From NCBI GenBank assembly GCA_964019135.1, contig OZ025263.1, positions 18,453,123 to 18,517,122 of the forward strand: a stretch of 64,000 nucleotides of DNA, in the 5' to 3' direction. Shown one piece after another: positions 42,101 to 54,100 of the stretch (positions are counted from its first letter, which is position 1; each line of letters begins with the position of its first letter). The position numbers were made by a program, and so were the translations under genes. The notes under the pieces are model-generated. The model was given only the letters and a program-made list of their open reading frames with translations, did no database searches and was not told the DNA's origin. This DNA is from Arenicola marina. Taxonomy: Eukaryota > Annelida > Polychaeta > Arenicolidae.

Positions 42101-45100
42101 ATGACATTGCCTTACACGATGAGTATGACATTGACTTACATGACGAGTATGACATTGACTTACACGATGAGTATGACATTGACTTACATGATGAGTATGA
42201 CATTAAATGATATAATGAGTATGACATTATCTTAAATGATGAGTATGACATTGACTTACACGATGAGTATGACATTGACATACACGATGAGTATGACATT
42301 GACTTACACGATGAGTATGACATTGACTTACACGATGAGTATGACATTGACTTACACGATGAGTATGACATTGACTTACACGATGAGTATTACATTGACT
42401 TACACGATGAATAATGACATAACCTATATCGTGCGTAAAACATTTCATTCGCAATGAGAATATTTAGTTAGTCACTTAATTACATCAAGGGCGCAACGAA
42501 TTTGCATTTATTAATGACGAGGCTCATGTACAATAATCCCATCGGCTTACTAATGGAAGGTGGAACGAAGGAGGGTGGAGGCGGGGTGACGATAGCTGCC
42601 GGAACAGCCTCCCAGTCCAATAGGAATCCTTGGCCTGTTGTGGATTGGTCGGTGTGGAATTCAAACAGCAGCTGGTTCCCTGTACTCTGGATGGGCGGAG
42701 GCAGCACGTAGCCACAGTATCGGCGAATCACGGGGTCATCCGGGCTCCCGCCGTCACGGATCTGATCACGTGACCAAAGTGATGGAAGAAAATAATAAGT
42801 AAACAAGGACATTGATAGGTAAACAAAGAGGACATTGATGGGTGAACAAAGGCATGACTGGTATAAACAATGGTGGGATCGATGTCAATAATTAATGACG
42901 GGTTTGTAAACAATGAAAAAACAATGATACAAACAACAGTGACGTCAATGAATGATTGACAGCCTGGATCAGTCAATTGGCAAAATCGAACCATGCTGAG
43001 ACGCCACACGACGACCGCGTGCCGCATGTAGCATCAAGCCAGGCCGGAGCAGCTGACCTGCAAGTAGTCGTAGATGCACTGTCCGTGGCTGTTGATCTCC
43101 ACCTCCAACGTGTTGAAGTTGACGAGGATCTGTTTGTCGACGTCCACCGTCACTGTCCAGGAATAATCCGCCGAGTTGGGGTAGTTACGTGGGTAGAGGG
43201 GGGACGCTATTTGTCCGGAAGAGCCGGTCAGCGCGCCACCGTGAACTGAGAAAAGACGAAAAACATTAAATAAAAACAAGACGCGTTTTCATGTTCTTTC
43301 AGAGATGTGGAGAGACTTTTAAAAACTCAGCAGGCATGGCGCAGTTGTATTTCATTTTTCAGTTGGTGGGGGAAAATGTGGCTTTTTTGTGTACAACGTC
43401 ATCACACGCTGGGCATTGCTCCCGTATTTTTGCCCTTTAACGTGAACCAAAAGCTGATAATGCAAACATTGCTTTAAGAGCCGGTACTTACAATATCAAT
43501 ATGTATTTGAAGTTAGAATATATGTGGCAAATTGCTGTATGGGATGATTTAAAAATCGTTGTTCAAAGTAATACTAGTCCCAACGTTATCGCATTATACA
43601 TGGCCCAGTATTAAATTACTATTTCAACAAAATGTAAACGAGCAAACCGGCAGGGCAGCCGGAATCAGCATTCAGGTTCGTCTTAGAATAACGTATTACG
43701 AGGGAGGAGTTTTAATCAACAAAAGCCTACCAAGGGCAAAACCAAATTGTTCAGCCACAGGTACGGGTACAGATACAGATAAACGTACGGGTACGGGTAC
43801 GGGTACGGATACGGATACGGATACGGATACGGATACGGGTACGGGTACGGATACGGGTACAGATACAGATAAAGGTACGGGTACGGGTACGGGTACAGAA
43901 AAAGGTACAGGCACGGGTATATGCACGGGTACGGGTACGGGTACGGGTACGGGTACGGGTACAGGTACAGGTACAGGTACAGGTACAGGTACAGGTACAG
44001 GTACAGGTACAGGCACGGGTATATACACGGGTACGGGTACGGTTACGGGTACGGGTACAGGTACAGGCACGGGTATATGCACGGGTACGAGTACAGGTAC
44101 AGGTACAGGTACAGGTACAGGTACAGGTACAGGCACGGGTACAGGTACGGACAGGCGGTGTTTAAATGGACCCGAATCTGAAATTTGTGCGTTTACTTTT
44201 CGTTGAAATAGTAACTATAAATATACGCACTTGAGTTGTAGGTTGCCATGAAGCCTTGTCCTGTCATGATCTCGTCGCTACGGAACTTGATCCACAGCTT
44301 GTGTCCCACTGTCATGTTGCTAGGCAACTGGTCACCACAGAAACGACCCAGCACCGGGCCACCTGAGGTACTGTCTCGCACTTCAACGTAGTCGGAATTA
44401 CAGTACTGGGCAGGTTGCAAATCAAACGTCCTGCGAAAGGTGAAAGTATCAACCTGAACTCATTGTAGCAGTCGTTTTACGGTCAGTTTAATCTTAATAT
44501 GCCATGTGGTTCTACAACTTGTCAAATAACACTTTTAAAATACTTAAAACAATTCAGTATGTATCCAATGAACAAATATGCAAAGGTACAACTACAAAAA
44601 ACGGCATGGAAGGATGAAAGAGGGAAGAATGAATAAAATATGCCAAAGGCAACAGATCTGCGGTCCACTGCGCTAATCATTACACCAGTGGGCCCCCAGG
44701 ACCTATTGATCTGTGGTCTAATGCGCTAACCACTACACCAGGGAGGCCCCCGGGACATATTGATCTGTGGTCTAATGCGCTAACCACTACACCAGGGAGG
44801 CCCCCGGGACATATTGTTCTGCTGTTTAATGTGCTAACCACTACACCAGGGAGGCCCCCGGCCAGGACCTACTGATCTGTGGTCTAGTGTGCTAACCACT
44901 ACACCCGGGAGGCCCCCAAGACCTATTGATCCGCGGTCTAGTGCGCTAACCACTACACCAGAGTGGACTCCCTGCAATGGCTCGGTGACTGACCTGAAAG
45001 ACACCATGATCTGGTTGCCAGGGGACGCTGCGATGGTCCAGACGCAGGACGCGTTGCTAGGGTAGGAGTCAGGGAATCCGGGACTGTTGAATGCTCCGCG

Positions 45101-48100
45101 CTCAGCCGTGAAGTCCACGCCGCAAGCTATACGTAAAAATAACACAACACACGTAGTTACAGATGTCGCTTTTTGGCTAAATTCCGTGTCGTTATTTCAA
45201 AAATCTGTGTTAATATCGCTTTTTCAGATTCTCAGTGTCGGCATTTGGGGGTCAATGCCGCATGTCGATTATCGCGTGTCGCCCTTTACCCCTGCCAGAC
45301 CCCTGCTTAGCCGGATTCTGCACCCCCATATCGCACATTGTGCCTGTCGCGGTGACACCTAGTCCACTAGTTGATGACAGCCTCCTTTATGGACAAAAAC
45401 TGTCAGAACAAATCAGAAGTGAGCGACTTAGTATAGCCATGTAACAATGTACACAGGTCTGTACGTCGTTATTGGCAGGGCTGATGGTCCAGTTAGTCTG
45501 GTGTATTTGGGTGGCGAGATTCAGGTTCAAGTGTGCATGCTGAAAAACTAGAAAATAGTAAGTGAAGAACAAGTCTAGACAGGGAGGGGGAATACCGATA
45601 TCCGCGATTGATACCCTAAAAAACACCCATCTGTCCATTTAGCACCCAATTTGCCCACTTAACACCCAATCGATCCATTTAGCACCCAATCTGTCCATTA
45701 AACACCCATTAAACCCCCAGTCTGTCCTTTACACACCCAATCTGCCCATTAAACACCCAATATGTCCATTAAGCACCCAATCTGTCCATTTAAAACACCA
45801 AATCTCTCCATTGAACCCTCAATCTGTCCATTAAACACTCAATCGGTCATTTAAACACCCAATCGGTCCATCTAACACCAAATTTGTTCATTTAACACGC
45901 AATCTGTTCATTTAACACGCAATTTGTTTATTTAACACCCGATCTATCCACCGAACACCCAATCTGTCCATTAAACACCCAATCTGTCCATTAAACACCC
46001 TATCTGTCCATTAAACACCCAATCTGTCCATTAAACACACAATCTGACCATTAAACACCCAATCTGTCCACTAAACACACAATCTGTCCATTAAACTAAA
46101 CACCCAATCTGTCCATTAAACACCCAATCTGTCCATTAAACACCCAATCTATCCATTAAACTCCCAATATATCCATTAAACACCCAATCTGTCCATTAAA
46201 CACCCAATATGTTCATTAAACTCCCAATATATCCAATAAACACCCAATCTGTCCATTAAACACCCAATCTGTCCATTAAACACCCAATCTATAAATTAAA
46301 CTCCCAATATATCCATTAAACACCCAATCTGTCCATCAAGCACCAATCTGTTCATTTAACACCCAATCTGTTAATTTAACACCCAATCTGTTTATTAAAC
46401 ACCCAATCTGTCCATTTAACACCCAATCTGTCCATTTAACACTCAATCCGTCCATTAAAGACCCAATCTGTCCATTAAAGACCCAATCTGTCCATTAAAC
46501 ACCCAATCTGTCCACTAAACACACAATCTGTCCATTAAACTAAACACCCAATCTGTCAATTAAACACCCAATCTGTCCATTAAACACCCAATCTGTCCAT
46601 TAAACACCCAATCTATCCATTAAACTCCCAATATATCCATTAAACACCCAATCTGTTCATTAAACACCCAATTTGTTCATTAAACAACCAAATTTGTCCT
46701 CTATTAAACACCCAATTTGTCCATTAAACACCCAATCTGTCTATTTAACGCCCAATATGTCCATTAAACACCCATTAAACACTCAATCTGTCCATTTAAC
46801 ACCAACCGGAAGTGGACTTGGTGTAGACGGCCCGGAAGCCCTCTGCAGACCTGGATCCGTCCGACTGGAAGTTGACGTAGAGGGCGGATCCCACTGAGGT
46901 GATGGGCGGCGGAACCCAGCTACCGCAAAACGTGTTTACTTCCGGCGCGTTGACGTCATTGCCCTCCAGAACCCGGATGTAGTCGCTCGAGCAGTTCGTT
47001 TCCGGTCCGTCGAGACTCAGGTGGGTGAAGGTCAAGGTTATGCTGTCCCCTGTAAGGAGAACGCATGGAGCGCTGGAAGGTCAAAGGTCAAAGGGGCGTT
47101 TGTTCATACTGATAATGATATCAGTCCATGCTGATGAAACTTACTTTACATGGGACTAAATTCTATATTACCATGTGATAAAAATGTTATTTTACATGCA
47201 ATAAATAAATCTGGCCAGAGATCCGGAATGGATGCGTCCGGATGTCCATACCAGGATGGGCCGCCTCGATGATCCAGGTACAGTTGCTAGGCAGGCTGGT
47301 GGGTCCAGGCCATCCTGGGGAAACAATCTCCCCGTCCGTCTCCGCATCCAGACGCCCTCCACAAGCTGCGGCCACGAAACAGGCAGTCTCAACAACCAAT
47401 GAGTCTATAGACAAATATCTTTAGTTGTTAAGGCTTCACTCTGGATTTCCCGAAAACTCAAATTGATGCAGAAAACCGGCGCTAAGATAAGAAGCTACAA
47501 TTAAGATCGCATATCAGGAATAATTAAATGCTTGTGCGTCCAGCTTGACACATCGAGGCACACGTGCTACAATGATGTGGCGTGCAAACTATTTCATGCA
47601 TTTTGAATGGCGATTTAACAGCCTTTAAACTAGTCCGAGTTACGCCACGTTAATGACCAGACACACCAGTAATCCACGTCAGGATGATTCTAAATCCAGA
47701 GTCAGAGGGTTATTACCTTGTAACAACTTGTAAACGCCCTTGATACCAACAGGCTGGTGGATACCATCATGGCAGACCCTTATAATTATCCCAACTACTT
47801 AATATCTTAATATAATAATAACAAAACTAGTCTTTACAGATGGCACAAAGAAGGAAGTGTAGAAGAACACCATGCAGTATCCATGTATATATACCTGAAT
47901 AGCGATACGTACATGTGTTATAGCAAATCTGATATACATTTGTCTATTAATACGCTAGCGGGTTCATGCATGATACATTCAGAAGCGAATATCCATAGAT
48001 TCCACTGACTGAAGTTAGAGACAGGCCATGTCATATCCAGGACGGGGGGGGGGGGGATTGACACTAACTTTTGCTCTGAATTTTGCGTTTACAAAAAATC

Positions 48101-51100
48101 TTGCTTCGCTTTTGATAAAACTAATCATGCCCTCGTACTATGTAAACTGAATACATTTTGCAGATCCCCCTGAAAAATCGAGCCGACTCCCCCCGCCCCC
48201 CCCCCCCCCCCATCCGCAACCGAAAAAAAAATCTTACCTTCCATGGCAAGAAAATAAAAAACACGAAGTATTTGTATGGCGTCCACCTAAAAACCATAAC
48301 CACCCCCCGTCCTCCTGCCCCCGCCCCCGCCCCCACCCCCCTGGATATCCCATCGTCCGTCCCTTAGGACGCGCTGACCTCTGTTGGTCATATCGCGGGA
48401 AACCTTGGGAGACTAACCCGTGATGAAAGTGGCGCTGAACCCCTTCCGGGAAACGGATCCGTCTGACCGCATCCGGATGACCATCTGGCTGCTAGTGGAG
48501 CGGATAACGGCTGGCGAGGGCATGACCGGACCGCAGGCCCGCAGCAACTCCGGACTCGACATCGCTGCCCCGTCATGCACCTGCAGGCACGGGCGCAACG
48601 CCAAACGGCCAATATTATTAGGGATATGGAAGGGGTAAATGGCGACGCGCGACACAGGCATATTCGAAAAATCGACATTCGACATTGACCCCAAATTACC
48701 ACACTGCGGATCTTAAAAATCGACATCGACACAGAATTTTGAAGAAAAAAAGATACTGAACTTAGCCAAAATGCGACACAGAACGTCGTGAAAAATCAAC
48801 ACTGGACACCGCCCCCCCCCCTCCCCCCCCCCTTCCAGACGCCTATTATTCAAGAACGTAGATCCACATAAAATAAACGAATTTGGTGTTTAGTGATTGC
48901 TATGTGTCCCTCGGGATCCAGAAATCCAGCCAAAGGAACACCACTGATAACTGCTACAAGGAAAGCTATACCATAAAAAATATGCTATGTCTCTAGAATA
49001 AATTGTGTTCGCCCGTTATGAGCCCGCAGGGGCTAAACTGAGCCAATCAACTTCCCAAGACGATAAAGCAGGGATGGAAGAAGATTGCTCCAGATTATGT
49101 GTTGCATTCCTGGATCTTAATGCAAGGCCACTGAAGTATTTATTATGGTTAGCTGATCAGTTGCTAGGATTGCTTGCACACGAGACCTGAACGCGTGTTT
49201 CCAGCTCGAGTCTTTGCTCATTAAATGTGATTGATGTACTCGGCTCGCTCATACCATGAGCCGTATCACTCACTATGCATTACATTCACAAAAACACTCG
49301 CCATGACGTCATCAGACATCTAACTCACCGTGAAACCGCAAGTCATATTACTCATAATGACGTCACAACAATCGATATCAGAGAAGCCATTAAATATAGG
49401 ACTCACTATGACGTCATAATGCTGTATGACACTAAAAAAACACTTTCCATGACTATGACGCATCAAATCACTTGATTTCAGCAATCTACATGGCGTTATG
49501 TGTCATGACGTGAAGTCACAAGTAGTATGACGTCACGAGGGTGTCACTCCCCATGACGTTACGAGGGTTTCACTCCGCATGACGTCACGAGGGTGTCACT
49601 CCCTATGTCGTCACGAGGGTTTCACTCCCCATGACGTCACGAGGGTGTATCTCCCCATGATGTCAGGAGGGTGTCACTCCGCATGACGTCACGAGGGTGT
49701 CACTCCCCATGACGAAACGAGGGTGTCACTCCGCATGACGTCACGAGGGTGTCACTCCCCATGACGTCACGAGGGTGTCACTCCCCATGACGTCCCGAGG
49801 GTGTCACTCCCCATGACGTCACGAGGGTGTCACTCCCCATGACGTCACGAGGGTGTCACTCCCCATGACGTCACGAGGGTGTCACTCCCCATGACGTCCC
49901 GAGGGTGTCACTCCCCATGACGTCATGAGGGTGTCACTCCCCATGACGTCACGAGGGTTTCACTCCGCATGACGTCACGAGGGTGTCACTCCCCATGACG
50001 TCCCGAGGGTGTCACTCCCCATGACGTCACGAGGGTGTCACTCCCCATGACGTCACGAGGGTGTCTCTCCCCATGACGTCACGAGGGTGTCACTCCCCAT
50101 GACGTTACGAGGGTGTCACTCCCCATGACGTCACGAGGGTGTCACTCCCTATGTCGTCACGAGGGTTTCACTCCCCATGACGTCACGAGGGTGTATCTCC
50201 CCATGATGTCAGGAGGGTGTCACTCCGCATGACGTCACGAGGCTGTCACTCCCCATGACGTCACGAGGGTGTCACTCCCCATGACGTCACGAGGGTGTCT
50301 CTCCCCATGACGTCACGAGGGTGTCACTCCCCATGACGTTACGAGGGTGTCACTCCCCATGACGTCACAAGGGTGTCATTCCCTATGTCGTCACGAGGGT
50401 TTCACTCCCCATGACGTCACGAGGGTGTCTCTCCCCATAACGTCACGAGGGTGTCACTCCCCATGACGTTACGAGGGTGTCACTCCCCATGACGTCACGA
50501 GGGTGTCACTCCCTATGTCGTCACGAGGGTTTCACTCCCCATGACGTCACGAGGGTGTATCTCCCCATGATGTCAGGAGGGTGTCACTCCGCATGACGTC
50601 ACGAGGCTGTCACTCCCCATGACGTCACGAGGGTGTCACTCCCCATGACGTCACGAGGGTGTCACTCCCCATGACGTCACGAGGGTGTCACTCCCCATGA
50701 CGTCACGAGGGTGTCACTCCCTATGTCGTCACGAGGGTGTCACTCCCCATGACGTCACGAGGGTGTCACTCCCCATGACGTCACGAGGGTGTCACTCCCC
50801 ATGACGTCACGAGGGTGTCACTCCCTATGTCGTCACGAGGGTGTCACTCCCCATGACGTCACGAGGGTGTCACTCCCCATGACGTCACGAGGGTTGTCAC
50901 TCACCGAGACGTAGTCGTACTGACACCGCTGGCCGTCTTCCAGCAGGAAGTCGGTGAAGGTAAGCTGGACAACGTGGTGCTGGGCCACCCTGATGTACCA
51001 CAGGCAGTCAGTGTTTGGGGGGTACGGATTCGGGTAGTTCTGCGACATCACAACCCCGGTTGCCACGGTGAACTCACCCCCGCAACCTGCACGTGTGGAC

Positions 51101-54100
51101 AATGTAAAACAAGACGTTCATCGTTATACGAGAGCCAAAAGCAGAGCGTCAACGTCACGACGAGCCAACGAGACAAAGCATGCACTATTACGTCTGAGCT
51201 TATTTATAGTGATTTAAGAATTATTATTGATTACGCATTAGGCATTTGCGTTTAAGGCTGCATGAGCCTATTTATCTGTGATCGGCAGAAGTCGCCGCTG
51301 TCACCACATAGATTTCCTGTCGTTCAGTCGTGTCCATTAATCATGAGACTCCGATTGAGAACAAAACCAACTTGAACCTTACTTATAGGGTTCCACCTAG
51401 TGAACCGCCTTGCAGAGCACAGTCGACAACCGTCGAACGCCCTACCAACTAGGCCACGGCCCTACCAACTAGGCCACGGGGTGACCACACACATCCCCGG
51501 CACTTGCCTCCGTCCAGCTCCGCGTAAGACGCGCTGAAGCCGTGTCCGTTGGTGTATCCATCACTCTTGAAGCGCACCGTCATGTGGTTGCCCGTGGCAA
51601 CGAGCACCTGTTCCGTGGTCTGGGTGTGACACAGGCGGGTCAGGTTGGGAGCGCTCACGTCCAAACCCCCAAACACCTGCAGCGAAAGGGAGATTGGTTT
51701 TGCCTTGCTTCAGACGTTGACTAGTAAGAGTATATATATATACATATATATATATTGTATGTATAACTGGCAAATGTTGTATTAAGTACTCGTGAGAATG
51801 TACGTATGGCAAGCGGATTGATGGTAAATATATAAAATCAGTAAGTAAAAAGCGGATACAGGATTCTGAGACTCTGGGGAGGCCTTTCGGAGCGGTGGAT
51901 TTAGAAGGACGTGTCCTGCTAAAATAGACAGCTGTTGTGATACGGGGGCAGCTACAAGAGGATGTGGGGGTGGAAGAGGGCAAGGGTAGGGGAGGTGGGG
52001 GTGGAAGGGGGCAAGGGTGGGGGGAGGTGGGGGGGGGGAGTGCAAAAATAAGAGCACAAGTAATGTCACCTCGAGGCTGTCGTAGGCGCAGTTATCCCCA
52101 CTCTCGATGTCCAACTCGTGTATGATCAGTTTCACTCTCTTGCCAAGAGCGACCTCTATCGTCCAGACACACTCCATGTTGTCTGGGTAGGGGTTGGGGT
52201 AGTTGGGGGTGGTCAGCTGTCCCGTTGACCCCCGCAGCGGACCACCGCAGCCTGTGGGCGGAAAAAAATTAAGGAAAGCCGAATCGGTGTTTTATGCCAC
52301 TTTTGTGGCCATGCAAATTATACCAGGCTTTCGCGCAGTCACGTGGTCGACGCCCATGGTGACACCAGGTCAGGGATAAACCCATACCGCATCTCCGACT
52401 GCGGACTTCTAAAATGTTCATTTGTCACATAACTCCTATCCTGTTGTGGGTAGGACATGGGAAACTTGCGCGGAGGTAACCCCATCGCATACTGGAGACG
52501 ATGCCATATGCATATCCAGCAAACGCCTCGGGTAAATGACATGGGGTTGGATGTTCCAGCATGCAGGGGGCAGGATCCGTGGAGGTGAACTGACCGACAG
52601 TCAGGTATTCCATACGGAAGCCGTTAAGGATCCGTGGAGGTGAACTGACCGACAGTTAGGTATTCCATACGGAAGCCGTTAAGGATCCGTGGAGGTGAAC
52701 TGACCGACAGTCAGGTATTCCATACGGAAGCCGTTAAGGATCCGTGGAGGTGAACTGACCGACAGTCAGGTATTCCATACGGAAGCCGTTAAGGATCCGT
52801 GGAGGTGAACTGACCGACAGTCAGGTATTCCATACGGAAGCCGTTAAGGATCCGTGGAGGTGAACTGACCGACAGTCAGGTATTCCATACGGAAGCCGTT
52901 AAGGATCCGTGGAGGTGAACTGACCGACAGTCAGGTATTCCATACGGAAGCCGTTAAGGATCCGTGGAGGTGAACTTACCCACCGTCAGGTATTCCATAC
53001 GGAAGCCGTTAAGGATCCGTGGAGGTGAACTTACCCACCGTCAGGTATTCCATACGGAAGCCGTTAAGGATCCGTGGAGGTGAACTGACCGACAGTCAGG
53101 TATTCCATACGGAAGCCGTTAAGGATCCGTGGGGGTGAACTGACCGACAGTCAGGTATTCCATACGGAAGCCGTTAAGGATCCGTGGAGGTGAACTGACC
53201 GACAGTCAGGTATTCCATACGGAAGCCGTTAAGGATCCGTGGAGGTGAACTTACCCACCGTCAGGTATTCCATACGGAAGCCGTTAAGGATCCGTGGAGG
53301 TGAACTTACCCACCGTCAGGTATTCCATACGGAAGCCGTTAAGGATCCGTGGAGGTGAACTGACCGACAGTCAGGTATTCCATACGGAAGCCGTTAAGGA
53401 TCCGTGGAGGTGAACTGACCGACAGTCAGGTATTCCACACGGAAGCCGTTAAGGATCCGTGGAGGTGAACTTACCCACCGTCAGGTATTCCATACGGAAG
53501 CCGTTAAGGATCCGTGGAGGTGAACTGACCGACAGTCAGGTATTCCATACGGAAGCCGTTAAGGATCCGTGGAGGTGAACTGACCGAGAGTCAGGTATTC
53601 CATACGGAAGCCGTTAAGGATCCGTGGAGGTGAACTGACCGACAGTCAGGTATTCCATACGGAAGCCGTTAAGGATCCGTGGAGGTGAACTGACCGACAG
53701 TCAGGTATTCCATACGGAAGCCGTTAAGGATCCGTGGAGGTGAACTGACCGACAGTCAGGTATTCCATACGGAAGCCGTTAAGGATCCGTGGAGGTGAAC
53801 TTACCCACCGTCAGGTATTCCATACGGAAGCCGTTAAGGATCCGTGGAGGTGAACTTACCCACCGTCAGGTATTCCATACGGAAGCCGTTAAGGATCCGT
53901 GGAGGTAAACTGACCGACAGTCAGGTATTCCATACGGAAGCCGTTAAGGATCCGTGGAGGTGAACTGACCGACAGTCAGGTATTCCATACGGAAGCCGTT
54001 AAGGATCCGTGGAGGTGAACTGACCGACAGTCAGGTATTCCATACGGAAGCCGTTAAGGATCCGTGGAGGTGAACTTACCCACCGTCAGGTATTCCATAC

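Noticed and set aside
43559..44206. Glycine-threonine repeat frame on the plus strand and proline-valine frame on the minus strand
   Set aside because: Translations of the GTACGG hexamer array in an intron.
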